Shown here one piece after another: positions 25,319-34,427 of a stretch of 64,000 nucleotides of DNA. The DNA lies in the NCBI RefSeq assembly GCF_026341035.1, contig NZ_JAPEOQ010000002.1:3720001-3784000 (forward strand), written 5' to 3'. A model generated the notes under the pieces. The model had not been told where the DNA came from, did no database searches, and saw nothing but the letters and a program-made list of their open reading frames with translations. A program made the translations under genes and the position numbers. The stretch comes from Streptomyces sp. NBC_01016 (lineage in GTDB: Bacteria > Actinomycetota > Actinomycetes > Streptomycetales > Streptomycetaceae). Numbering within the stretch: position 1 is the stretch's first letter; each line of letters begins with the position of its first letter.

Positions 25319-26878
25319 ATGCCCGCACATGATCTCCGCGCCCGCTACGACACGGTCGTCGTCGGCGGCGGCCACAACGGCCTGGTGGCCGCCGCCTATC
25401 TGGCCCGCGCAGGACAGTCCGTCGCCGTCGTCGAACGCCTCGGCACCACCGGCGGGGCCGCCGTCTCCACCCGCCCCTTCGCCGGTGTCGACGCCCGTCT
25501 CTCCCGCTACTCGTACCTCGTCAGCCTGCTGCCCAAGAAGATCGTGGCCGACCTGGGGCTGCGCTTCGCGACCGCGACCCGCGACGTCTCCTCGTACACC
25601 CCGACCGTCCGGGACGGGCGGCCGACGGGGCTGCTCGTCGGTGGCGGGGAACAGCGGACGCGCGGCGCGTTCCGTGAACTCACGGGCAGTGACCGGGAGT
25701 ACGAGGCGTGGAACTGCTTCTACGAGACGACCCGGCGCGTCGCCGAGCGGGTCTTCCCGACGCTGACCGAGCCGCTGCCGTCAAGGGACGCGCTGCGCGA
25801 GCGGGTCGGTGATGAGGATGCCTGGCGGCTGCTGTTCGAGGACCCCATCGGCGTCGGCATCGAGGAGCACTTCACCGACGACCTGGTGCGTGGCGTCGTC
25901 CTCACCGACGCCCTGATCGGTACCTTCGCCGACGCCCACGACGTGTCCCTCGCCCAGAACCGCTGCTTCCTGTACCACGTGATCGGCAACGGCACGGGCG
26001 ACTGGGACGTCCCCGTCGGCGGCATGGGCGCCCTCACGGACGCGCTCGCCGCCGCGGCCCGCTCGGCCGGCGCCGACCTGGTCACCGGGCACGAGGTGAC
26101 CCGGATCGAGACGGACGGCGCCGAGGCCGAGGTCACGTACAGGACGGCCGACTCCGAGGGCACCGTCGCCGCCCGCAACGTCCTCGTCAACGCTTCACCG
26201 CAGGACCTCGCCCGGCTCACAGGCGACATCCCGCCGGCCCCCGCGGAGGGCGCCCAGCTCAAGGTCAACATGCTGCTGAAGCGGCTGCCGCGCCTCAAGG
26301 ACACCTCCGTCGACCCGCGTGAGGCGTTCGCCGGAACCTTCCATGTCGCGGAGGGGTACGGCCAGTTGGCCACGGCGCACGCCGAGGCCGCCGCGGGCGC
26401 CCTGCCCGGTGCGCCGCCCTCCGAGATCTACTGCCACTCGCTGACCGACCCGACGATCCTCGCCCCGGACCTGGTCGAACGCGGCTACCAGACGCTCACC
26501 CTGTTCGGCCTGCACACCCCGGCCCGGCTCTTCGCCGCCGACAACGACACGGCCCGCGCGGACCTCCTGAAGGCCACGCTCGCCCAGCTCGACACCCACC
26601 TCGCCGAACCGATCGAGGACTGCCTGGCCGAGGACGCGGACGGCCGGCCGTGCATCGAGGCGAAGACCCCGCTCGACCTGGAGCGGGACCTGCGGCTGCC
26701 CGGCGGCAACATCTTCCACCGGGAGCTCTCGTTCCCGTACGCCTCGGAAAACACCGGCCGTTGGGGTGTGGAGACCGGCCACGCGAACGTCCTGCTGTGC
26801 GGCGCGGGCGCCGTGCGCGGCGGCGGGGTCAGCGGGATTCCGGGGCACAACGCCGCGATGGCGGTGCTCGGCCACTGA
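25319..26878 (+). CDS. FAD-dependent phytoene-desaturase-like oxidoreductase (PYROXD2/CrtI-like)
   Basis: FAD-dependent amine-oxidase/CrtI-fold protein of 519 residues. The dinucleotide motif VVVGGGHNGLVAAAYLARAG is near residues 15-34. It continues with VVERLGTTGGAAV and a C-terminal FAD segment, CGAGAVRGGGVSGIPGHNAA. This matches the pyridine-nucleotide-disulphide-oxidoreductase-domain 2/phytoene-dehydrogenase-like group, whose substrates are mostly unknown. No carotenoid genes are near. ATG at 25319; a GTG at 25304 is possible. It is 51 bp after the kinase. Confidence 0.88.
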   Translation: MPAHDLRARYDTVVVGGGHNGLVAAAYLARAGQSVAVVERLGTTGGAAVSTRPFAGVDARLSRYSYLVSLLPKKIVADLGLRFATATRDVSSYTPTVRDGRPTGLLVGGGEQRTRGAFRELTGSDREYEAWNCFYETTRRVAERVFPTLTEPLPSRDALRERVGDEDAWRLLFEDPIGVGIEEHFTDDLVRGVVLTDALIGTFADAHDVSLAQNRCFLYHVIGNGTGDWDVPVGGMGALTDALAAAARSAGADLVTGHEVTRIETDGAEAEVTYRTADSEGTVAARNVLVNASPQDLARLTGDIPPAPAEGAQLKVNMLLKRLPRLKDTSVDPREAFAGTFHVAEGYGQLATAHAEAAAGALPGAPPSEIYCHSLTDPTILAPDLVERGYQTLTLFGLHTPARLFAADNDTARADLLKATLAQLDTHLAEPIEDCLAEDADGRPCIEAKTPLDLERDLRLPGGNIFHRELSFPYASENTGRWGVETGHANVLLCGAGAVRGGGVSGIPGHNAAMAVLGH

Positions 26879-26901
26879 CCCCGGCCGCACGCGCGTAGAC
26901 G

Positions 26902-26931
26902 CTAGGGCCTGTCGTTTGGATCAGGCCCTAG
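26902..26931. terminator. Bidirectional terminator
   Basis: CTAGGGCCTG (26902-26911) and CAGGCCCTAG (26922-26931) are perfect 10-bp arms around TCGTTTGGAT. The hairpin lies between two convergent genes and includes the stop codon of the serine hydrolase on the minus strand. Confidence 0.8.
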
Positions 26932-28742
26932 TCCTGAGACGCCGTCCATCCCTTCGCCTCGATGCGGGACGCGTCCGCCGGGCGCGCGTCGTCGAACGCC
27001 ACCGCGTCCCCGTCGAGGACGCGGATGCCGTCGACGTACGCGCCACGGCCGACGTACAACTGGTCCGTCGCGTAGCGCCAACGGAGCCGGAGCGGCGCCG
27101 CGACGAAGGGGCCCAGGTCGGCGGTGAGGCGGTGCCAGGTGCGGTCGGCGTAGCCGTCGACCGCACCGGACGGGTGGGCGTCGGAGCGGCCCGAGGTGAA
27201 CGGCAGCGGCTTCCAGTTCTTGCCGCCGTCCGTCGACGTCTCCAGGAACAGGAAGTCGGAGTGCGGCTCCGTGTCCCACCACAGCTCGCAGCCGAGCCGC
27301 GCCCTGTCCGAGGCGAGACGCAGATCCGGCAGCGTCAGCGTCGCCGACGTGGCGCTCGCCATGCCGGAGAACCAGGCGGTGCGGCCGTGCTGGGGTCGGA
27401 CGGCGACCGCGCGCGCCATGTTGTCGCCCGCGGCGACCCGGGGAGCGGAACCGGATCGCCAGCTGCGCACGGGGTGCACGGAGTTGCCGAGCACGATGAG
27501 GAACGAGTCGGTCGTCGGGTCGAGCACGAGCGAGGTGCCGGTGAACCCGGTGTGGCCCGCCGTGCGTGGCGTCGCCATCGCGCCCATGTACCAGTGCTGG
27601 TAGAGCTCGAAGCCGAGGCCGTGCTCGTCGCCGGGGAAGTCCGTGTTGAAGTTGGTGAACATCAGGTCCACGGACTTCTGGGACAGGATCCTGGCCTTGC
27701 CGTAGATCCCGCCGTTGAGCAGCGCCCGGCCGAGCACCGCCATGTCCCAGGCGCAGGAGAAGACGCCCGCGTGGCCCGCGACGCCGCCGAACGCGTACGC
27801 GTTCTCGTCGTGCACCTCGCCCCACACCAGGCCCCGGTCCAGGCCCGACCAGGGCGCGCGGGCGTCCTCGGTGGCCGCGACCTTGGGCTTCCAGGAGGCG
27901 GGCGGGTTGTAGCGGGTGCGGGTCATGCCGAGCGGCCGCGTGATCCGCTCGGGGAGCAGCACGTCCAAGGGCTTGCCGGTGAGCTTCTCGACGACGAGCT
28001 GCAGCGTGATGAGGTTGAGGTCCGAATACAGGTACGTCGTGCCCGCCGGGTTGAGCAGCGCCTCCTTCCACAGGAGGGCGAGCTGCGCGTCGTGCTCCGA
28101 CTCCTTGTAGAAGGCGATGTCGGGCCGGAACCCGGAGGTGTGAGTGAGGAGTTGGCGGATCGTGACGTCCTGTTTTCCGCCGCCGGTGAACTCGGGCAGG
28201 TACGTGACGACCTTCGCCTCGAGTTCCAGCGCGCCGCGCTCCAACTCCTGCACCGCGAGGATGGAGGTGAACAGCTTGGAGATCGAGGCGAGGTCGAAGA
28301 CGGTGTCGTCGGCCATGTCGATCTGCTGGTCCGCGGGGAACTCGATCCCCGTGTCCGTCTTGTCGTCGTAGTGGGAGTAGCGCACGGCCTTGCCGATCGG
28401 CTGGTGCAGTGCGACCGTGCCGCCGCGGCCCGCGAGCAGCACCGCGCCGGCGTACCAGGGGTGTTTGGGGCCGCCGGGGAAGGTTCCGAGGAACTTCTCG
28501 GCGTCGGCGACGAGTTGGCGCAGATGGCCCGCGAGCAGGCCCGCGCGCTCGGGCGAGCCGCGCCGCAGGGTCGGTCGGCCCGCCGAGGCCTCGGCGGCGG
28601 CCGCGGCGGGGCCCGCGGGGAACGGGGTGAGGGCCAGGGCGCCGCCCAGCGCGAGGCCGGCCGCGCCGAACTGGCGCCGGGTCGGGCCGGAGCCCGTGGC
28701 GCCTCTGTGTGGTCTGTCCGCTGCTTCGGGTGCTCCGCTCAT
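26928..28742 (-). CDS. Tat-exported serine hydrolase (beta-lactamase/class C fold) with C-terminal beta domain
   Basis: Secreted protein of 604 residues. A twin-arginine signal TRRQFGAAGLALGGALALT lies near residues 20-40, followed by an Ala-rich cleavage region. The beta-lactamase/transpeptidase fold has SxxK as SISK with Ser153/Lys156, the YSDLN motif near 245 and GHTGFTG near 390. About 150 further residues form a likely beta-sandwich (TWHRLTADLGPF and others), perhaps for binding. Such proteins are esterases, D-aminopeptidases or cell-wall hydrolases rather than antibiotic-resistance enzymes. The ATG at 28742 is clear. It is divergent from the nitronate monooxygenase. Confidence 0.9.
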   Translation of the reverse strand: MSGAPEAADRPHRGATGSGPTRRQFGAAGLALGGALALTPFPAGPAAAAAEASAGRPTLRRGSPERAGLLAGHLRQLVADAEKFLGTFPGGPKHPWYAGAVLLAGRGGTVALHQPIGKAVRYSHYDDKTDTGIEFPADQQIDMADDTVFDLASISKLFTSILAVQELERGALELEAKVVTYLPEFTGGGKQDVTIRQLLTHTSGFRPDIAFYKESEHDAQLALLWKEALLNPAGTTYLYSDLNLITLQLVVEKLTGKPLDVLLPERITRPLGMTRTRYNPPASWKPKVAATEDARAPWSGLDRGLVWGEVHDENAYAFGGVAGHAGVFSCAWDMAVLGRALLNGGIYGKARILSQKSVDLMFTNFNTDFPGDEHGLGFELYQHWYMGAMATPRTAGHTGFTGTSLVLDPTTDSFLIVLGNSVHPVRSWRSGSAPRVAAGDNMARAVAVRPQHGRTAWFSGMASATSATLTLPDLRLASDRARLGCELWWDTEPHSDFLFLETSTDGGKNWKPLPFTSGRSDAHPSGAVDGYADRTWHRLTADLGPFVAAPLRLRWRYATDQLYVGRGAYVDGIRVLDGDAVAFDDARPADASRIEAKGWTASQD

Positions 28743-28863
28743 GAACGAGGCCCTTCTGAAAAATACTTTCGGGATCTTCCGAGTCGGATGAAATTTCTCT
28801 GTCAGCGCTGCCTCGTGTCAACACCCTTGCGCCACCCGCGCGTCATGACCGGCCGGTGAAGAA

Positions 28864-28880
28864 TCTGACGCCGCATCAGA
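28864..28880. promoter_or_regulatory. Dyad operator before the nitronate monooxygenase operon
   Basis: TCTGACGC (28864-28871) and GCATCAGA (28873-28880) pair at 7 of 8 positions around one C. It is 43 bp before the ATG at 28923. A related site (ACTGACTGAGTGTCAGA, 40434-40450) is found between the FadD19- and EchA19-like genes, so one acyl-CoA regulator may read both. Confidence 0.5.
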
Positions 28881-28922
28881 AAACCCCTTCCGTCGTCCGC
28901 CGCGCTGCGGCATCCTGCGCGC

Positions 28923-30023
28923 ATGCAGACGGAGCTGAGCAAGAAACTGGGGATCGAGCACGCCGTCTTCGGCTTCACGCCGTTCCCTGCGGTGGCCGCG
29001 GCCATCAGCAGGGCCGGAGGCTTCGGCGTGCTCGGTGCGGTCCGCTACGCGGCACCCGACGAACTCAAACGCGATCTCGACTGGCTCGACGAGCATGTGG
29101 ACGGCCGGCCCTACGGCCTCGACGTCGTCATGCCCGCCAAGAAGGTCGAAGGCGTCACCGAGGCCGACATCGAGGCGATGATCCCGCCGGAGCACCGGCA
29201 GTTCGTCCAGGAGACCCTCGCCAAGTACGGCGTCCCGGAACTCGCCGAGGGCGAGGCGTCCGGCTGGCGCATCACGGGCTGGATGGAGCAGGTCGCCCGC
29301 AGCCAACTCGACGTCGCCTTCGACTACCCGATCAAACTCCTCGCCAACGCACTCGGATCGCCGCCCGCCGACGTCATCGCCCGCGCGCACGAGCACGACG
29401 TCCTCGTCGCCGCGCTCGCCGGCAGCGCTCGCCACGCCCGCAAGCACGCGGACGCGGGCATCGACGTCGTCGTCGCGCAGGGCTACGAGGCCGGCGGCCA
29501 CACCGGTGAGATCGCCTCCATGGTGCTCACCCCGGAGGCCGTGGAGGCCGTCGACCCGCTGCCGGTCCTGGCCGCGGGCGGCATCGGCAGCGGGCAGCAG
29601 GTCGCGGCCGCGCTCGCGCTGGGCGCGCAGGGGGTGTGGCTGGGCTCGGTGTGGCTGACGACGACGGAGGCCGACATGCACTCGCCCGCGGTCACCCGCA
29701 AGCTGCTCGCCGCGGGCTCCGGCGACACGGTGCGCTCGCGTGCGCTGACCGGGAAGCCCGCGCGCCAGCTGCGCACCGAGTGGACGGACGCGTGGGACGA
29801 CCCTCAGGGCCCCGGCACCCTGCCGATGCCCCTCCAGGGCCTGCTCGTCGCCGAGGCCGTGTCCCGGATCCAGAAGTACGAGGTGGAGCCGCTGCTCGGC
29901 ACGCCCGTGGGGCAGATCGTGGGGCGGATGAACGAGGAGCGCAGCGTCCAGGCGGTCTTCGACGACCTGACGCGCGGCTTCGAGAAGGCGATCGACCGCA
30001 TCAACAAGATCGCAGGACGGTGA
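28923..30023 (+). CDS. Nitronate monooxygenase-like (2-nitropropane dioxygenase family) FMN protein
   Basis: FMN-binding TIM-barrel protein of 366 residues. It begins MQTELSKKLGIEHAVFGFTP and has ISRAGGFGVLGAVRY near 29-43, DVVVAQGYEAGGHTGEIAS near 180-198 and VLAAGGIGSGQQVAAALALG near 216-235, the FMN/phosphate loops of the family. Such enzymes oxidise alkyl nitronates or, in some relatives, reduce or isomerise CoA-linked enones. The acyl-CoA ligase 9 bp downstream makes a role in CoA-ester catabolism as likely as nitronate defence. The ATG at 28923 follows a dyad operator. Confidence 0.87.
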   Translation: MQTELSKKLGIEHAVFGFTPFPAVAAAISRAGGFGVLGAVRYAAPDELKRDLDWLDEHVDGRPYGLDVVMPAKKVEGVTEADIEAMIPPEHRQFVQETLAKYGVPELAEGEASGWRITGWMEQVARSQLDVAFDYPIKLLANALGSPPADVIARAHEHDVLVAALAGSARHARKHADAGIDVVVAQGYEAGGHTGEIASMVLTPEAVEAVDPLPVLAAGGIGSGQQVAAALALGAQGVWLGSVWLTTTEADMHSPAVTRKLLAAGSGDTVRSRALTGKPARQLRTEWTDAWDDPQGPGTLPMPLQGLLVAEAVSRIQKYEVEPLLGTPVGQIVGRMNEERSVQAVFDDLTRGFEKAIDRINKIAGR

Positions 30024-30032
30024 GTGACCAGC

Positions 30033-31613
30033 ATGAGCACACCCCCCAACAGCACACCTTCCAACAGCACACCGGCCAACGGCTTCTGGGCGCAGGCCGC
30101 CGCCGATCCCGACCGCACGATCCTGATCGCCCCTGACGGTGAACCGTGGACGGCGGGACGCCTGCACGCCGCGTCCAACAAGATGGTCCACGGCCTGCGC
30201 GCGGCGGGCCTGGAGCGGGGCGACGCGTTCGCCGTCGTGCTCCCCAACAGCGTCGAATTCTTCATCGCGTACCTCGCCGCCTCACAGGCCGGCTTCTATC
30301 TCGTGCCGGTCAACCACCACCTCGTGGGGCCGGAGATCGCCTGGATCGTCTCCGACTCGGGCGCCAAGGTGCTGATCGCGCACGAGCGGTTCGCCGACGC
30401 GGCGAGGTCCGCCGCCGACGAGGCGGGCCTGCCCGACAGCCACCGGTACGCGGTCGGGGACGTCGCGAGCTTCCGCCCGTACGCCGAACTCCTCGACGGG
30501 CAGAGCGAGTCGGCGCCCGAGGAGCGCACGCTCGGCTGGGTCATGAACTACACGTCCGGGACGACGGGCCGCCCCCGCGGCATCCGCCGCCCGCTGTCCG
30601 GAAAACTCCCCGAGGAGTCGTACCTCGGCGGGTTCCTCGGCATCTTCGGCGTCAAGCCGTACGACGACAACGTCCACCTGGTCTGCTCGCCGCTCTACCA
30701 CACGGCGGTCCTCCAGTTCGCGGGAGCGTCCCTGCACATCGGGCACACGCTCGTCCTGATGGACAAGTGGACGCCCGAGGAGATGCTCCGCCTCATCGAC
30801 ACCCACAAGTGCACGCACACGCACATGGTGCCGACCCAGTTCCACCGGCTGCTCGCGCTCCCGCAGGAGGTCAAGGACCGCTACGACGTCACGTCCATGC
30901 GGCACGCGATCCACGGCGCCGCGCCGTGCCCCGACCACGTCAAACGCGCCATGATCGACTGGTGGGGGATGTGCGTCGAGGAGTACTACGCGGCGAGTGA
31001 GGGCGGCGGTGCGTTCGCGACGGCCGAGGACTGGCTGAAGAAGCCGGGAACCGTCGGAAAGCCCTGGCCCATCAGCGAGTTGGCGATCTATGACGACGAC
31101 GGCAGCAAGCTGCCGGCCGGTGAACTCGGCACCGTCTACCTCAAGATGAACACCGGCGGATTCTCGTATCACAAGGACGAGGGCAAGACGAAGAAGAACC
31201 GCATCGGCGACTTCTTCACCGTCGGTGACCTCGGGGTGATCGACGAGGACGGCTATCTCTTCCTGCGGGACCGCAAGATCGACATGATCATCTCGGGCGG
31301 GGTCAACATCTACCCCGCCGAGATCGAGTCCGCGCTCCTGACACACCCCGCCGTCGCCGACGCGGCTGCCTTCGGTATCCCGCACGACGACTGGGGCGAG
31401 GAGGTCAAGGCGGTCGTCGAGGTCGCGGAGGGCCGAACCGCCGGTGACGCGCTCGCGGCCGAGATCCTCGCCCACTGCGAGACCCAACTCGCGGGCTACA
31501 AGCGGCCCAAGAGCGTCGACTTCATCGAGACGATGCCCCGCGACCCCAACGGCAAGCTCTACAAGCGGCGCCTGCGGGACCCGTACTGGGAGGGACGGAC
31601 CAGGGCGGTCTGA
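30033..31613 (+). CDS. Acyl-CoA ligase, second gene of the nitronate monooxygenase operon
   Basis: AMP-forming acyl-CoA ligase of 526 residues. The nucleotide motif NYTSGTTGRPRGIRRP is near 172, PTQFHRLLALP near 270, EYYAASEGGG near 318, the hinge DRKIDMIISGGVNIYPAE near 420, and the catalytic Lys in NGKLYKRRL near 515. The N-terminus has a short NSTP repeat. The ATG at 30033 lies 9 bp after the upstream stop; an earlier GTG at 30024 is possible. The acid substrate is unknown. The stop codon lies in the loop of a strong terminator. Confidence 0.9.
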   Translation: MSTPPNSTPSNSTPANGFWAQAAADPDRTILIAPDGEPWTAGRLHAASNKMVHGLRAAGLERGDAFAVVLPNSVEFFIAYLAASQAGFYLVPVNHHLVGPEIAWIVSDSGAKVLIAHERFADAARSAADEAGLPDSHRYAVGDVASFRPYAELLDGQSESAPEERTLGWVMNYTSGTTGRPRGIRRPLSGKLPEESYLGGFLGIFGVKPYDDNVHLVCSPLYHTAVLQFAGASLHIGHTLVLMDKWTPEEMLRLIDTHKCTHTHMVPTQFHRLLALPQEVKDRYDVTSMRHAIHGAAPCPDHVKRAMIDWWGMCVEEYYAASEGGGAFATAEDWLKKPGTVGKPWPISELAIYDDDGSKLPAGELGTVYLKMNTGGFSYHKDEGKTKKNRIGDFFTVGDLGVIDEDGYLFLRDRKIDMIISGGVNIYPAEIESALLTHPAVADAAAFGIPHDDWGEEVKAVVEVAEGRTAGDALAAEILAHCETQLAGYKRPKSVDFIETMPRDPNGKLYKRRLRDPYWEGRTRAV

Positions 31614-31627
31614 GACCGCCCTGGTCC
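31597..31627. terminator. Terminator hairpin whose loop is the stop codon
   Basis: Perfect 14-bp arms, GGACCAGGGCGGTC (31597-31610) and GACCGCCCTGGTCC (31614-31627), flank TGA, the stop codon of the acyl-CoA ligase. The acylase gene on the other strand ends at 31641, so the hairpin serves both genes. Confidence 0.85.
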
Positions 31628-31640
31628 TGGGGGGCGTCCG

Positions 31641-34052
31641 TCAGTCGCGCACCCGCACCACCTTCAGTGCGGGCGACCTGAGGATGTCCTTCTCGCAGAA
31701 GCGCTCCGTGACCCACTTCTTCTTTGAGAAGAGGTGGGTCTGGTCGCTGTAGTGCGGCGAGTTCGGGTTCGACGACTGGGAGTACGTGAGGAGGGTGCGC
31801 GCCACCGGGCAGCGCCCGCCGTCCCAGCCGACCGCCTGGATGTAGCTCGACCCGGTCGTGACGTCGGTGTAGCCGCCGCCCGCGGCGTTCCACACCGGCT
31901 CGACCTTGTTCCACACGCCGAGCGACTCCGTGCCGCCGTGCACCGGGATGCGCTCGCCGCCGCGTGTCACGAACTGGTGGTCGCCGAGCTTGGCGTCCAA
32001 CGGGATTCTCGCGGCCTTGAGTTCGGCCACCGCGTCGGCGAGCGCCGTGGCGAAGCCGGGCGCCTGCGTGTTCAGTGTGTTCGGCGTACGCACCGGATCC
32101 GCCGCGGAGAACGGCACCTTCCACAGCTGGGCCGCGGGTACCGCCGCCGTCAGCTTCCGCCAGAACCGGTCGAAGAGCAGGGCGCCCCGGCTGTCGGTGT
32201 TCATGGTGCGGTCCCACGCGCCGATCACGTCACAGGCCTGAGAGACGTCAACCGGCTTGCCGTCGCTGCCCGTTGCCGAGTCGCCGGGCAGGGCCGCGCA
32301 CGCCTTCGCGGTGTCGGCGGCCGTCGGATCGGCGGCGGGCACCCGGTCGGCGAACTGCTGCCGCTGCAGATCCGCGACCGTCAGACCGCCCTTGTCCGCC
32401 ATCCCCGCGACGTCCTCGACGGCGCCGCGCGTCCGCATCGAACGCTGCGTTCCGACGTTCCCGAAGACCCGCTCGTAGCCGGTGATCGGGTGGTCCGCAT
32501 TGGCGAGCCAGGCGCTGTCGTTGGAGTTCTCCGCGTACGGGGCGTCCTTGAGGACCGGCATCTTCGACGGGCCGAAGATGCCCGGCTGCACGGCGTCCTT
32601 GTCCCTGCCCAGCCCACAGTCGCTCTTCGAACCATCGAGGATGGCAACACCCGAGGCCGGATACGTCGACTTGCCGAGCGGCGTCGAACAGCGGCCCGCC
32701 AGCTCGTCGGTGATCCTCGGCAGCACCTGCGACTGCGTGAACAGCGAGTGGCCCGAGGAGTCCGCGGCGATCGTGTTCACCCACGGCAGGCCCTGTGTGC
32801 GGCGCAGCGACGTGCGGATGTCGGCGGTCGAGCGGGCCTTGCTGAAGCCGAGCGCGGTGTCGGAGGCGCGCAGGTTGACCGCGTTCGGGTCGTTCAGGGC
32901 GTAGGCCGTCGTCGCGGTCCAGGGGAGCGGGAGCTGGGCGCCGAGGTTCGTGACGACGGGGCCGTAGCGGGTCCACCACTGGGTGCGGGTCACGTCGTCG
33001 CCGCCCTTGACGGGCACGCTCACGGACCGCTTCGTCATCCTCTCCTTCTTGCCGTCGACCACGTACGTCGTCGGGTCTGAGGGGTCGAGGGTGAGCTGGT
33101 GGAGGTTGAGCGTGACGCCCGTCGCGACCGTGTGGCTCCACGCGATGTTCGCGTTGTGCCCGATGGAGATCCCGGTCGTGCCGAGCAACGAGCCGCCCAT
33201 GACGTTGAGTTCGCCCGGGATCGTCTGCTGCGACTGCCAGAAGCGGCGGCCGCCCTGCCACGGGTAGTGCGGGTTGCCGAGCAGCAGGCCCCGCTTGTTC
33301 GCCGTCGCCGCGCCGCTGAACGCGACCGCGTTCGAGCCCATGTCGGAGTCGTCCTGCGCGAACAACTCGCGGGCGGCGCGGGCGGTATCGGCCTTGTCCG
33401 GCCCGGTCCGCGCGGCACCGGAGGTCGGCGGCTGCGCGGCCGTGATGCCCTCGATCGCGCGCCCCTGCCCGCCGAGTACCGCGATCGCGAAGCCGCGCGT
33501 CGCCACGTCGAGCGAGGTCACCGGCTTCACCCAGTCCGCGCCCTTGCACGCCGGGTCGGTGATCCGGTTCTGCTTCAGCCACGCGTTGTACCCGGCGGCC
33601 CAGCCCCGCATCGAGTCCTTCACGTCGCGGCTCGGGCCCGCGGGCGCGGGGACATCGAGCAGCTTCTCCACGGTGTGCGCCTCGCGAACACCCTTGAAGT
33701 ACAGGTCACTTGAGAGGTTCTTGGTCGCCGACGACAGCGAGCCGTCGGGCGCCGCGTCGGGCCCGAAGACGCGCGAACGCTCGCCGCGCAGCGTCACGAA
33801 CCCGTCGGCGAGTGTGCACACCTGGTCGGCGGCCTGCGCCCACCCCGTGCCGAAACCGAGGTTCGCGTAGTCCTTGGCGGCGATGTGCGGGATCCCGTAC
33901 TCGGTGTAGCGGATGGTGGCGGACAGGCCACCGCCGTGCGGATGTGTGTCACGGTCGGCCGCGGCGGACGACACCGAGGCGGTGCCGCTGAGCGCGGTCA
34001 ACAGGGCGACCCCGAGGGCCGCGAGGCGTCTGTGTCCCGGACGAGTGCGCAT
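31641..34052 (-). CDS. Secreted penicillin acylase-family Ntn-hydrolase (AHL/lipopeptide acylase type)
   Basis: Exported N-terminal-nucleophile amidase precursor of 803 residues. A signal peptide (RRLAALGVALLTALSGTASV) is followed by the alpha chain, beginning IRYTEYGIPHIAAKDY. The autoproteolytic nucleophile is Ser240 in DMGSNAVAFSG; the beta chain includes GNPHYPW, SLLGTTGISIGHNANIAWS and near the end WDGGRCPVARTLLTYSQSSN. Length and motifs match the streptomycete aculeacin A acylase/AhlM group, which deacylate echinocandin-type lipopeptides or N-acyl-homoserine lactones. The ATG at 34052 has GGGAGC just upstream; a longer frame to 34160 lacks a signal-like start. Confidence 0.9.
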   Translation of the reverse strand: MRTRPGHRRLAALGVALLTALSGTASVSSAAADRDTHPHGGGLSATIRYTEYGIPHIAAKDYANLGFGTGWAQAADQVCTLADGFVTLRGERSRVFGPDAAPDGSLSSATKNLSSDLYFKGVREAHTVEKLLDVPAPAGPSRDVKDSMRGWAAGYNAWLKQNRITDPACKGADWVKPVTSLDVATRGFAIAVLGGQGRAIEGITAAQPPTSGAARTGPDKADTARAARELFAQDDSDMGSNAVAFSGAATANKRGLLLGNPHYPWQGGRRFWQSQQTIPGELNVMGGSLLGTTGISIGHNANIAWSHTVATGVTLNLHQLTLDPSDPTTYVVDGKKERMTKRSVSVPVKGGDDVTRTQWWTRYGPVVTNLGAQLPLPWTATTAYALNDPNAVNLRASDTALGFSKARSTADIRTSLRRTQGLPWVNTIAADSSGHSLFTQSQVLPRITDELAGRCSTPLGKSTYPASGVAILDGSKSDCGLGRDKDAVQPGIFGPSKMPVLKDAPYAENSNDSAWLANADHPITGYERVFGNVGTQRSMRTRGAVEDVAGMADKGGLTVADLQRQQFADRVPAADPTAADTAKACAALPGDSATGSDGKPVDVSQACDVIGAWDRTMNTDSRGALLFDRFWRKLTAAVPAAQLWKVPFSAADPVRTPNTLNTQAPGFATALADAVAELKAARIPLDAKLGDHQFVTRGGERIPVHGGTESLGVWNKVEPVWNAAGGGYTDVTTGSSYIQAVGWDGGRCPVARTLLTYSQSSNPNSPHYSDQTHLFSKKKWVTERFCEKDILRSPALKVVRVRD

Positions 34053-34427
34053 CGTGCTCCCAACTGCAGTGCGGGCTGAGGTGGTTGAGCTGCGTGAGAG
34101 CGCTGAGCGTACCAACGGGTATGTCCGGTGCGGAGAGGTCGGCGGGAGCGGAGCCCGCACGGGAAGTTCGCCCTGAGCCGAGACCGGGCATGTCCGGTAC
34201 CGGCAGGCTGGCCATGACCGGTACCGGCAGGCCGGCGATGAGGGCCGCTGACACCGAGGCGAGCAGGCACCCGGGGTCAGCGGCGAAGGGGATCAGCGGG
34301 CGAGGTGGAACCCGCTGCCTCACTCCTCCCTTCGCTCCGAACGGCCGGATCGGATGCACCGCCTCGGTCGTCGACCCGCGGCATCCGCCGCCTTGACCCC
34401 GCGCCCGTCACCACACAGGATCACGCC
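34053..34427. other. Gene-poor stretch between acylase and acyl-CoA ligase
   Basis: This 375-bp region has no convincing gene. It holds the promoter sides of two divergent genes, twin CCGGTACCGG palindromes in a 24-bp tandem repeat (34190-34237), and nothing else I can name. Open frames across it on both strands are Arg/Gly/Pro-rich and unsupported. Confidence 0.6.
34190..34237. repeat. Two 24-bp tandem units with CCGGTACCGG palindromes
   Basis: Units 34190-34213 and 34214-34237 differ at three positions. Each contains the 10-bp perfect palindrome CCGGTACCGG (34194-34203 and 34218-34227). The 24-bp spacing puts the centres just over two helical turns apart, as for paired operator sites. Confidence 0.6.

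Noticed and set aside
26766..28859. 697-residue plus-strand open frame
   Set aside because: Opposite the Tat serine hydrolase; composition is Arg/Val/Gly-rich and it has no recognisable domain.
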